Source: Myxococcaceae bacterium (lineage in GTDB: Bacteria > Myxococcota > Myxococcia > Myxococcales > Myxococcaceae). Taken from it: a DNA stretch of 35,837 nt. The notes beneath the pieces were generated by a model. It did no database searches. It worked only from the letters and a program-made list of their open reading frames with translations, and was not told where the DNA came from. Numbering within the stretch: position 1 is the first letter of the stretch; the number at the start of each line of letters is the position of its first letter. Made by a program: the position numbers and the translations under genes. The stretch covers positions 1 to 35,837 of the forward strand of contig SECN01000225.1 of the NCBI GenBank assembly GCA_004173515.1, read 5' to 3'. Positions 8,322-15,890 of the stretch are shown here, piece by piece.

Positions 8322-8535
8322 GGCCCGGGCCACATACCAAAAACCCCCTGGCCTGGCTGCCTTCTTGCCATGGGTCCCGGCGGACGTGCCGTCCAGCGGA
8401 CGACGCAAGGGGCCACGGTGAAGCACACCGGGGGCTGGCACCTGGGGCTTCCCTGCCTACCTTCATGTTGCACGAGGGGGGTGCACCCAGGCGGGCCACC
8501 CCACCCCGTGATTCATACCGGCCCAGGAGGGACCC

Positions 8536-8916
8536 ATGTTCGGAGTGAAGAAGAAGACGTGGCAGGCGAAGGCTCTGGCCAAGAGCAAGATCTACCGCCA
8601 GTTCCTGGCGCACCAGCTGCTCGACCAGGTTCCCGAGTACGCCGACGTCGCCTCGAAGAAGGCCCGGAAGTCCTGGGACAACTTCGATGCCGACGACGCG
8701 CTGCGGTATGTGGGATTGACGACGTACAAGCCGGCGAGCACGGGCCTGGGCGGCATCGGCGCGTTCCTGCTGGGCGCCGCCGCGGGCAGCATCGTGGCGC
8801 TGCTGCTGGCGCCGCGTCCGGGCACCGAGCTGCGCACCACCGTCAAGGACAAGGCGATGGGCTACATCAACAAGCAGGGCGTGAACATCGGCGGTGAGAA
8901 GACCGCCAGCGCCTAG
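8536..8916 (+). CDS. Small YtxH-like membrane protein
   Basis: A 126-residue protein whose ATG 8536 follows a strong AGGAGG 7 nt upstream. The N-terminal 60 residues are basic and helical (KKKTWQAKALAKSKIYRQF). A single membrane segment GIGAFLLGAAAGSIVALLLAP spans about residues 74-94, followed directly by RPGTELRTTVKDKA. A Gly-rich membrane helix followed by APxxGxELR is the hallmark of the YtxH family, small general-stress or envelope-associated proteins of unknown biochemical role. It is transcribed away from the carboxyltransferase gene and ends in a convergent terminator shared with the hydratase gene. Confidence 0.82.
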   Translation: MFGVKKKTWQAKALAKSKIYRQFLAHQLLDQVPEYADVASKKARKSWDNFDADDALRYVGLTTYKPASTGLGGIGAFLLGAAAGSIVALLLAPRPGTELRTTVKDKAMGYINKQGVNIGGEKTASA

Positions 8917-8937
8917 CGTCCCACGTCAGGTTGGGAC

Positions 8938-8981
8938 CAGGGGCGGAAGGTCCGCGGGCGACCGCGGGCTTGCCGCCCCTG
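8938..8981. terminator. Bidirectional hairpin between convergent genes
   Basis: A 44-nt structure made of an outer 9-bp perfect inverted repeat (CAGGGGCGG at 8938-8946, CCGCCCCTG at 8973-8981) and an inner 6-bp stem (CCGCGG at 8952-8957 and 8962-8967) with a GCGA loop. It sits exactly in the gap between the YtxH-like gene (stop 8916) and the hydratase gene (stop 8997). U-tracts are poor, as is common at this GC content, so termination is inferred from position and stem strength. Confidence 0.65.
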
Positions 8982-8996
8982 TCGCTTTCGTGGGGC

Positions 8997-9773
8997 TCAG
9001 CGGCCTTTATAGACAGGAGGACGCTTCTCCGCGAAGGCGCGGAGTCCTTCCAACCGGTCCTCTGTCTTGAGCACCTCTTCGTACTTCTTGAGCTCCAGCG
9101 CGAGCGCGTCGTCCAGCTCCAGCCCGGTGCCCTCGTCGATGGCGTGCTTCGCCGTGGCCACCGCCACGGGCGCGTTCTCCACGACGGCCTCCGCGAGCTG
9201 GAAGGCGACCTGGAGCAGGTGCCCTTCCGGGGCCAGCCGGTTGACCAGGCCGATGCTGAAGGCCTCCGCCGCGTTGACGCGCCGGGCGGTGAGGATGAGG
9301 TCCTTGGCGCGCCCCGGGCCGATGAGCCGCGCCAGCCGCTGCGTGCCGCCGCCGCCGGGGATGATGCCCAGCTTCACCTCGGTGAGGCCCAGTTCGGTGG
9401 CCGGCGAGGCGACGCGCAGGTCGCACGCAAGCGCCAGCTCCGTGCCGCCGCCGAAGGCCGCGCCGTTGATGGCGGCGATGAAGACGCAGTCGCTCTTCTC
9501 CACCGCGCGGAAGGTCTGGCGCAGGCCGTCCAGGAAGGCGCGCACCTCCGGCTCCGCCATGCCGGCGCGCTCCTTGAGGTCCGCGCCCGCGCAGAAGGCC
9601 TTGTCGCCCGCGCCGGTGATGATGACCGCGCGCACGTCGCGGCTGGCGGACACGCGGGCCACGAGCTGGCCCAGTTCCTGGAGCATCGCGCGGCTGATGG
9701 CGTTGCGGCGGCTCTCCCCGTCGATGGTCCAGATCTCGATGGCGCCGCGGGCGTCGACCTTGAACTCCGGCAT
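8997..9773 (-). CDS. liuC: Enoyl-CoA hydratase family, 3-methylglutaconyl-CoA hydratase (LiuC-like)
   Basis: A 258-residue crotonase-fold enzyme. The oxyanion-hole and catalytic segments are intact: AFCAGADLKER (about 60-69), AAFGGGTELALACDLRVA with E112, and TEVKLGIIPGGGGTQRL with E132; these two Glu residues match the catalytic pair E144/E164 of rat crotonase. In Myxococcus xanthus the related LiuC dehydrates HMG-CoA/hydrates 3-methylglutaconyl-CoA in leucine degradation and in the alternative isovaleryl-CoA route. The presence nearby of an HMG-CoA lyase and an MCC-like carboxyltransferase supports the same job here. The LiuC assignment rests on family and context, not on a substrate-specific residue I can point to. 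Confidence 0.85.
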   Translation of the reverse strand: MPEFKVDARGAIEIWTIDGESRRNAISRAMLQELGQLVARVSASRDVRAVIITGAGDKAFCAGADLKERAGMAEPEVRAFLDGLRQTFRAVEKSDCVFIAAINGAAFGGGTELALACDLRVASPATELGLTEVKLGIIPGGGGTQRLARLIGPGRAKDLILTARRVNAAEAFSIGLVNRLAPEGHLLQVAFQLAEAVVENAPVAVATAKHAIDEGTGLELDDALALELKKYEEVLKTEDRLEGLRAFAEKRPPVYKGR

Positions 9774-9877
9774 CTTCGCTCCCCGTGGCGGGCCGCATCG
9801 GGCGACCCGCGTGAATGGCGCGCAGCCTGTGACGGGTTCTCCAGTCTGGCAAGCCGTAAACGGATAGGATTTCGCCC

Positions 9878-11833
9878 ATGCCTTCGTGCCCTCCGACGAA
9901 ACGCCCGTGGCAATGGTCGCCTGGATCGCGCACCGTCCTCGCCCTGCTCGTGCTGGCCCTGCCGCTGGTGGCCCTGGCGCGCGGCGGTGGAGGCGAGCAC
10001 TACACGTCCGGGCGGGATCGCGGCGGCGGTGGCGGGGGGGGCGACGGCCTGCCCCTCTGGCTGCTCTTCGACCTGGTGCGGATGATCTTCCTGTACCCGA
10101 AGGTCACCCTGCCCCTGCTGCTCATCGGCGGCGTCCTCTACTGGCTCTACAAGCGCAACCTGCACCCCACCGCCACCACCCAGCGCGCGTTGGATCAACG
10201 CGAGGCGGAGGTGCGCACGCAGGTGACCGGCCGCGACGTGCAGGGCTGGGTCAACGCGCTGAGGCTCAAGGACCCGTCGTTTGAAATCCAGCCCACGCTG
10301 GACAAGGTGCGCTGGCTCTTCCTGGAGCTGCAGAAGTCGTGGTTCCGCCGCGACATGACGCCCGTGCGCCCCTTCTTGTCGGACGCGACGTGGCAGCGCT
10401 TCAACGTGCAGCTGCAGCTCATGAAGGCCCAGGGCGTGCGCGACGCGCTGGCGGACATCAAGGTGGAGGACGTGCAGCTCATTGGGCTGCACCAGACGAA
10501 CTGGTACGACAGCATCCACGTGCGCGTGCGCGCCAGCATCCGCGACACGGACGTGCCCGCGGACCAGACGGACGCGCAGGCCATGGCCGCCGCGAAGAAG
10601 GTGGCCGCGGAGTCCTTCACGGAGGTGTGGACCTTCGTGCGCAAGCCCGGCGCGCAGACGCGCATCGGCGAGGATCTGTTCCAGGGCAAGTGCCCCAACT
10701 GCGGTGCCCCGTACAAGGGCGGCGCGTCCAACACCTGCGAGTTCTGCAACGCGGTGGTGAACTCCGGCAACTACGACTGGACGCTCGCGGAGATCACCCA
10801 GGGCGTGGAGCACGTGCGCCACCACAAGCAGGTGGACGGCCTGATGCAGGCCCGCGCGGACGACCCGGCGCTCAACCTGGAGATGCTGGAGGACCGCGCG
10901 TCGCTGCTGTTCTGGAAGTGGATCGACGCGCAGAGCCGCAACGAGCCGCAGCGCCTGTCCAAGGTCGCCAACGCGGAGGTCCTCACACGCCTGTCGGGAG
11001 AGCTGGACGAGCTGGGCAAGCGCGGCCGCCGTCGCGTCTTCCTGGAGTGCGCCGTGGGCGCGGTGGACGTGCGCGCGTTGGAGGTGCACCCGGGGTCGCT
11101 GGATGAGGCCCAGGTGGAGATCCGCTGGAGCGCGCGCATGGGCATCGGCCCCGTGAACGAGCGGCCTCCCAGCCTGCCCACCGTGCCGCAGCGCTGGGTC
11201 TTCACGCTGGTGCGCCGCCATGGCGCGCAGACGAACACGGACACCGGCATGTCCACGGACCGCTGCCCGCAGTGCAACGCGCCCCTCACCAACAGCGGCG
11301 CCAACACCTGCGAGTTCTGCGGCACGGTGCTGGGCACCGGCGAGCGCGACTGGGTGCTCGCGTCCGCCCTCCCCTTCGAGTCCTGGAACGTGCGGCAGGA
11401 TCAGCGCCACTCGGCCGTGTCCGCCCGTCGCCAGCAGGCCCGTGAGGAGCAGCGCGGCGCCGTCGTGGCCCCCGTCGAAGGCGACCGGGTGATGACCGAC
11501 CAGAAGGAGCGCGAGCGGCTGCTCTACATGATGGCGTCCATCGCCGCCGCCGACGGCGAGGTCTCCAACGCCGAGCGCCGGCTGCTCAAGCTGTGCGCGG
11601 AGCGCTGGAGCGTGTCCTGGGCCAACGTGGAGATGGCGCTCAACGCCGGGCCCCAGCTCTTCGAGCGGCTGGTGCCTCGCGGCAGCCCGGAGGCGGAGGT
11701 GTTCCTGCGCCACATCGTGGAGATGGCGCTGGTGGACGGCCGCATCGACCGCAAGGAGCGCAAGATGCTGGAGATCGCCGCCCAGCACCTGGGCCTGGAG
11801 TCCCGGCTGTCCGCGATGCTGGGGGACCACTAG
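9878..11833 (+). CDS. Tim44-like / double zinc-ribbon / TerB-like membrane protein
   Basis: A 651-residue envelope protein of unknown function. Residues about 19-35 form a signal peptide or first membrane helix (TVLALLVLALPLVALA), followed by a Gly-rich stretch (about 36-57) and a second membrane helix near 76-91. A Tim44-like domain covers about 100-265 (QGWVNALRLKDPSF, then VWTFVRKPG). A four-Cys zinc ribbon starts at C272 (CPNCGAPYKGGASNTCEFC). A diverged second Tim44-like half follows, ending in QRWVFTLVRRHGAQ, and a second ribbon starts at C463 (CPQCNAPLTNSGANTCEFC). The C-terminus (about 547-651) is TerB-like: LLYMMASIAAADGEVSNAERRLL and later MALVDGRIDRKERKML, two acidic helix repeats typical of TerB/DjlA N-domains. 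The internal duplication of Tim44 plus ribbon is plain. It converges on the HMG-CoA lyase gene with only 22 nt between them. Confidence 0.85.
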   Translation: MPSCPPTKRPWQWSPGSRTVLALLVLALPLVALARGGGGEHYTSGRDRGGGGGGGDGLPLWLLFDLVRMIFLYPKVTLPLLLIGGVLYWLYKRNLHPTATTQRALDQREAEVRTQVTGRDVQGWVNALRLKDPSFEIQPTLDKVRWLFLELQKSWFRRDMTPVRPFLSDATWQRFNVQLQLMKAQGVRDALADIKVEDVQLIGLHQTNWYDSIHVRVRASIRDTDVPADQTDAQAMAAAKKVAAESFTEVWTFVRKPGAQTRIGEDLFQGKCPNCGAPYKGGASNTCEFCNAVVNSGNYDWTLAEITQGVEHVRHHKQVDGLMQARADDPALNLEMLEDRASLLFWKWIDAQSRNEPQRLSKVANAEVLTRLSGELDELGKRGRRRVFLECAVGAVDVRALEVHPGSLDEAQVEIRWSARMGIGPVNERPPSLPTVPQRWVFTLVRRHGAQTNTDTGMSTDRCPQCNAPLTNSGANTCEFCGTVLGTGERDWVLASALPFESWNVRQDQRHSAVSARRQQAREEQRGAVVAPVEGDRVMTDQKERERLLYMMASIAAADGEVSNAERRLLKLCAERWSVSWANVEMALNAGPQLFERLVPRGSPEAEVFLRHIVEMALVDGRIDRKERKMLEIAAQHLGLESRLSAMLGDH

Positions 11834-11855
11834 AAACGCGGCGCCCCCAGGTGCC

Positions 11856-12830
11856 TCAGGTCTGCGCGCGGCGGGAGGACTTCTTCTCCCGTTCGCCCAG
11901 CGCTGCCTGGAGGTACTTGCCCGCGAGCTTGCGTCCGATCAGCTCCTGGGCGATCTCCCCGGCCTCCACCAGCTTGTCCAGGTCGATGCCGGTGTCCACG
12001 CCCATGCCGTGCAGCATGAACACCGCGTCCTCGGAGGCCAGGTTGCCCGCGGCCCCGGGGGCGTAGGGACAGCCGCCCAACCCGCCGATGCTCGCATCGA
12101 ACGTGGTGACGCCCGCGGACAGACCCACGAGCGCGTTCGCGAGCGCGGTGCCTCGCGTGTCATGCAGGTGCAGCGCCAGGGTGTCCACCGGCATGTGCTG
12201 GAGCAGCGCGCCCAGAATCTCTTCCGTCTGCCGGGGCGTGCCCACGCCGATCGTGTCGCCCAGGCTGAGCTGGTAGATGCCCGCGTCCACGAGCTGGCGA
12301 CAGATGTCCACCACGCGCTCCACCGGGACGTGGCCCTCGTAGGGGCAGCCCCACACGGTGGACAGGTAGCCACGCACGCGCATGCCCCCCCTGCGGGCGG
12401 CGGCGGTGACCTCCTTCGCGCCGGCCAGTGCCTCCGCGATGGTCTTGTTGATGTTCTTCTTGGAGTGGGCCTCCGACGCGGAGATGAACACCGCGGCCTC
12501 CTCCAGGCCCGCCGCCTGCGCGCGCTCCAGGCCCTTCAAGTTGGGCACCAGCGCGGAGAAGACGACGCCGGGACGGCGGCCCACCTGCTTGAGCAGCTCC
12601 TCCGCGTCCGCGAGCTGGGGGATCCACTTGGGTGACACGAACGAGGTCACCTCGATGCGCTTCTCCCCCGCCGCGACCAGGGCGTTGATGAGCCGCGCCT
12701 TGTCCCGCGTGGGCAGCGTCCTCAGTTCGTTCTGGAGGCCGTCCCGGGGACCGACCTCATACACGTCGACATGACGGGGCAGATGCCCCAACAGGCCGAC
12801 CCGCGTTCGCGCTGGTTCTTTCGGATCCAC
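11856..12830 (-). CDS. mvaB: Hydroxymethylglutaryl-CoA lyase
   Basis: HMG-CoA lyase splits HMG-CoA to acetyl-CoA and acetoacetate, the last step of leucine breakdown. I choose GTG 12830 (324 residues), 35 nt after the methyltransferase stop and 9 nt after an AGGA; TTG 12791 would also give a normal-length enzyme. The family core is clear: YEVGPRDGLQNE with the metal-binding Asp, TSFVSPKWIPQLAD, the HLHDTRG histidines, and the signature SIGGLGGCPYAPGAAGNLAS with the catalytic Cys near residue 252. The gene is last in a run of minus-strand genes behind the PAP2, aminotransferase and methyltransferase genes. It is separated from the liuC-like gene by the oppositely transcribed Tim44-like gene, so the leucine pathway is not a single operon here. 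Confidence 0.93.
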   Translation of the reverse strand: MDPKEPARTRVGLLGHLPRHVDVYEVGPRDGLQNELRTLPTRDKARLINALVAAGEKRIEVTSFVSPKWIPQLADAEELLKQVGRRPGVVFSALVPNLKGLERAQAAGLEEAAVFISASEAHSKKNINKTIAEALAGAKEVTAAARRGGMRVRGYLSTVWGCPYEGHVPVERVVDICRQLVDAGIYQLSLGDTIGVGTPRQTEEILGALLQHMPVDTLALHLHDTRGTALANALVGLSAGVTTFDASIGGLGGCPYAPGAAGNLASEDAVFMLHGMGVDTGIDLDKLVEAGEIAQELIGRKLAGKYLQAALGEREKKSSRRAQT

Positions 12831-12865
12831 TTGGACGTGTCCTGGGCGCGGTACGCGGGCCTGCT

Positions 12866-13600
12866 TCAGCCCTGCCGGAGCCCTGCTCCCACGATGAGGT
12901 CGAGGTCGGTCGAGTCGGGTGTCATCGGCCCGGTATCCAGGCCTCCGTGCACCCACGCCATCGAAAAGCCCGTGCTTTCCAACAGCCCCCTGAGTTCCGC
13001 AAGAGGATAGTAACGAATGGCGTACGCCGCCCGCAGCACGCGTCCCTCCGGCAGCGTCAGTTGACGCTGCCCCACATCCCGTCCACGCGTCGCGTCGAAG
13101 CGGCTCTCCTCCTCCAGGAGACTCCCATCCGGTAACCGCTGGCGGAACGCCGCGCCCGGGGATTGCGCCAGCCGCTCATGGGGCACCGTCTGGAACACGA
13201 GCAGCCCCCCGGGCCGCAGCACCCGCGCCACCTCGCGCAGCACCTGGACGTGCTCCGCGTCCGAGAAGGCGAAGAGTGTCGAATACCAGGCGTATGCGCC
13301 CCCCAGCGCCCCGGCCTGGAAGGGCAGCGCCCGCAGGTCACCCCGCACCACCGGGAAGCCGGGCCGGCGCAGGCGCAGCGACAGCGGATCCCTTTCCAGG
13401 CCCACCACCCGCCCGGCCAGCGCCCCCGACGCGTTGAGTCGCGCCGCGTGCCGGCCGTGGCCACAGCCCAGGTCCACCACCGGCCCCTCCACGTCCGCGA
13501 ACGCCCGGGAGAGGTACTCCGCTTCCCGGGCCGTCACCTCCTCGGAGAGGAACGGCAGCGTGCTGCGCAGGTACAGCTCCCCGAAGAAGTCGTCGGACAC
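12866..13600 (-). CDS. Class I SAM-dependent methyltransferase
   Basis: A 244-residue Rossmann-fold methyltransferase of unknown substrate. Motif I is VVDLGCGHGRHA at residues 41-52, the acidic ribose-binding residue is in VGLERDP, a motif II-like region reads GDLRALPFQAGALGGAYAWYS, and LREVARVLRPGGLLVFQT is the usual post-II segment of UbiE/Methyltransf_11-type enzymes. The start is GTG 13600, 27 nt after the aminotransferase stop, and the gene ends 35 nt before mvaB. The tight spacing suggests an operon with the aminotransferase. Candidate substrates are small molecules or lipids; nothing in the sequence decides this. Confidence 0.88.
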   Translation of the reverse strand: MSDDFFGELYLRSTLPFLSEEVTAREAEYLSRAFADVEGPVVDLGCGHGRHAARLNASGALAGRVVGLERDPLSLRLRRPGFPVVRGDLRALPFQAGALGGAYAWYSTLFAFSDAEHVQVLREVARVLRPGGLLVFQTVPHERLAQSPGAAFRQRLPDGSLLEEESRFDATRGRDVGQRQLTLPEGRVLRAAYAIRYYPLAELRGLLESTGFSMAWVHGGLDTGPMTPDSTDLDLIVGAGLRQG

Positions 13601-13627
13601 GGGCGCCTGGACGTGGAGCCGCGCGCT

Positions 13628-14836
13628 TCAGCGCTTCGTCGCGGCAAGCGCGGGCAGCTTCGCGCCCAGCCGGCGCACGGCCTCGTCCAGCACCCCTTCC
13701 GTCTTGCAGAAGGCGAAGCGCGCGAAGCGCTGGCCCAGGTGCCGGTGCTCCGGGCCGTAGAAGACGCTGGGGGGAATGGCCGCCACGCCCACCTGCGTCA
13801 CCAGGTGCCGGCAGAAGGCCACGTCGTCCTCGAAGCCGTAGCCGGAGATGTCCGCGAGAATGAAGTAGCTGCCCTCGGGCGCGAACGCGGTGAGGCCCGC
13901 CGCGCGCAGGCCCGTGAGCAGCCGTTCGCGCTTCTGCGTGTAGAGCGCCGTCAGCTCCTGGAAGTACGCGTCCGGCAGCCGCAGCCCGGCGGCCATGGCC
14001 ACCTGGAACGGCGATGCGGTGGCGAAGGTGACGAACTGGTGCGCGCGCTGCACCGCGTCCCGCAGCGGCGGCGGCGCGATGATCCAACCGATCTTCCACC
14101 CCGTGAGGCTGAAGGACTTGCCCGCGCTGCTCACCGTCACCGTGCGGTCCGCGAGCACCGGCACCGTGGCGGCGCGGATGTGGCGCGCCGGGGCGAAGAC
14201 GATGTGCTCGTAGACCTCATCCGACAGCACCTTCGCGTCGTGCTCCGCGCAGAGGTTGCCCAGGAACTCCAGCTCCTCGCGGGTGAAGACCTTGCCCGTG
14301 GGGTTGTGGGGCGAGTTGAGGATGAGCAGCCGCGTGCGCGGGCCGAAGGCCGCCTTCACCTCGTCCCGGTCGAACCACCACGCCGTGTGCTCCGCGTCCG
14401 GCGGGCGCAGGGGCACGTAGCGCGGCGTGGCGCCGACGAAGGCGATGCTCGCGTCGTAGGAGTCGTAGAACGGCTCGAAGACGACGACCTCATCGCCTGG
14501 ATCCACGAGCCCCAGGAGGACATCGAGGATGGCCTCGGTCGCGCCGCTGGTGACGGACACCATGGTGTCCGGATCCACGCGGTGGCCATGGAAGCGCTCC
14601 GAGTGCTCCGCGATGGCGTCGCGCAGGACCTTCGCGCCCGTGCCCGGGGCGTACTGGTTGACGCCCCCCTGGATGGCGTCCCAGGCGGCCCGCTTGATGT
14701 CGTCCGGCCCGTCGAAGTCGGGGAAGCCCTGCCCCAGGTTCACGGCCTGGTGCTTCAGCGCCAGCGCGCTGAACTCGGAGAAGACGGTGGTGCCGAAGCG
14801 GGAGACGCGCTGCGAAAGGATGGGCCGGGGGGACAT
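13628..14836 (-). CDS. PLP-dependent aminotransferase, class I (methionine/kynurenine type)
   Basis: A 402-residue fold-type I aminotransferase. The N-terminal FGTTVFSEFSALALKHQAVNLGQGFPDF is characteristic of the YbdL (methionine aminotransferase) and kynurenine aminotransferase subgroup. Other family blocks are SVTSGATEAI (phosphate binding), NSPHNPTGKVFTREEL, SDEVYEH and the PLP lysine K240 in SSAGKSFSLTGWKIGW. The C-terminal RFAFCKTEGVLDEAVRRL contains the substrate-carboxylate Arg. Overall length is normal. The gene lies 67 nt after the PAP2 gene and 27 nt before the methyltransferase. Exact amino-acid specificity is not visible; methionine or aromatic amino acids are the usual substrates. 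Confidence 0.92.
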   Translation of the reverse strand: MSPRPILSQRVSRFGTTVFSEFSALALKHQAVNLGQGFPDFDGPDDIKRAAWDAIQGGVNQYAPGTGAKVLRDAIAEHSERFHGHRVDPDTMVSVTSGATEAILDVLLGLVDPGDEVVVFEPFYDSYDASIAFVGATPRYVPLRPPDAEHTAWWFDRDEVKAAFGPRTRLLILNSPHNPTGKVFTREELEFLGNLCAEHDAKVLSDEVYEHIVFAPARHIRAATVPVLADRTVTVSSAGKSFSLTGWKIGWIIAPPPLRDAVQRAHQFVTFATASPFQVAMAAGLRLPDAYFQELTALYTQKRERLLTGLRAAGLTAFAPEGSYFILADISGYGFEDDVAFCRHLVTQVGVAAIPPSVFYGPEHRHLGQRFARFAFCKTEGVLDEAVRRLGAKLPALAATKR

Positions 14837-14903
14837 GGGGCGGGCCTCTGGAGGGGCGCCAGCGCTCGCCCTCCCCGACCGTGGGAGGTGACCGGCTGGC
14901 GGT

Positions 14904-15890
14904 TCAGGGCCTGACGATAGCGTCCACGGGCACGGAGCGCGCGTTCTGTTCCACCGCCCGCTGCCGGGCGGCCCGGGACAGCGCCAGGGCCAGCCCCGTC
15001 ACCACCAGCACCAGCGGCACCGCGCACACCAGGTCGATGGTGTAGTGGAAGCGCCCCGCCAGCGTCGCGAAGATGAGGCCCAGGCCCGGGAACAGCATCA
15101 CCCAGAAGAAGCGCCGGGCGAACCGGAACGCGTAGAAGAGCACCACCAGCGCCACCCCGGTGTGCCCGGAGGGGAAGCAGTCCCGGGTGTACACCGGCGA
15201 GCGCATCATCGACTCCAACAGCGGCGTGAGCACCCACCCGCGCAGCCCGCCGTCGAACGCACCGATGAGGAAGTAGCGCGGCCCCACCGCGGGCACCAGC
15301 GAGTACGCCGCGTAGTTGAAGCTCAAAAGCAGCCCCAGGCCCAGCAGGTACTCATCGAAGCCTGGAGACGGGCCCCGGGCGCGCGCGTACAGGAAGATGC
15401 CCAGCAGCAGCGGCCAGATGAAGTGGCCGTAGTAGCAGAGCATCAGCACGTCGTTGGCCCACGGGGGCACCACGTGCGACAGGGACACCGCCGCCTGGAA
15501 GCCGAAGAGCCGCTCGTCCACCGCGATGAGCTGGGCGTCCTTCACCAGCGGGTTCATCCAGTCGACGATGGGGCCCAGCCACCCGTGCGACAGGGCCGAC
15601 ACAGGCAGCAGCCAGAAGTCCGCCGCCACGGCGATGAGGGGCTGGCGCGGGAAGCGCGCCTCCAAGAGGCGCAAGAGGGGCACGCCCAGCGCCATCAGGC
15701 CGAACAGGCAGGCGCTGCGCAGGGAATGGGGCGCCCAACGGGCCGGGCCCACGCACACCAGGGCCGCCACCGAGCAGGCGGCCATCAGGACGATGTCCAC
15801 CTGGCGGAAGCGCACGAGCGCCTCCTCCGACGGATACCGGAGCCGAACCTGGGGCCGCACGCGCCCCTCGCTGAAAGACCAGATGTTCAC
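14904..15890 (-). CDS. PAP2-superfamily integral membrane enzyme, Aur1-like
   Basis: A 328-residue polytopic membrane protein with about six hydrophobic helices. The start is GTG 15890, whose GTGA overlaps the MMPL stop, arguing for translational coupling; the longer open frame to 16007 is unsupported. PAP2 motifs are RDCFPSGHTGVAL (about 235-247, the central His) and AGRFHYTIDLV (about 277-287, the nucleophilic His). Two PAP2 motifs inside a protein with the DERLFGFQ-type loop and a late membrane pair are seen in the inositolphosphotransferase-like branch that includes fungal Aur1 (inositol phosphorylceramide synthase). Its coupling to a lipid exporter and nearness to serine palmitoyltransferase suggest it modifies a sphingolipid head group, for example making ceramide phosphoinositol or removing a phosphate. 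That substrate is inference; a generic lipid phosphatase is the alternative. Confidence 0.85.
   Translation of the reverse strand: MNIWSFSEGRVRPQVRLRYPSEEALVRFRQVDIVLMAACSVAALVCVGPARWAPHSLRSACLFGLMALGVPLLRLLEARFPRQPLIAVAADFWLLPVSALSHGWLGPIVDWMNPLVKDAQLIAVDERLFGFQAAVSLSHVVPPWANDVLMLCYYGHFIWPLLLGIFLYARARGPSPGFDEYLLGLGLLLSFNYAAYSLVPAVGPRYFLIGAFDGGLRGWVLTPLLESMMRSPVYTRDCFPSGHTGVALVVLFYAFRFARRFFWVMLFPGLGLIFATLAGRFHYTIDLVCAVPLVLVVTGLALALSRAARQRAVEQNARSVPVDAIVRP

Noticed and set aside
8461..8490. GGGTGCACCC palindrome and TGCAC/GTGCA dyad upstream of the YtxH-like gene
   Set aside because: Short and common in such GC-rich DNA; no promoter elements beside it to support a regulatory claim.
9374..11830. 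818-codon minus-strand frame opposite the Tim44-like gene
   Set aside because: Lies antisense to a gene with clear domains and shows no motif of its own; its last part is only an out-of-phase shadow of the hydratase gene.
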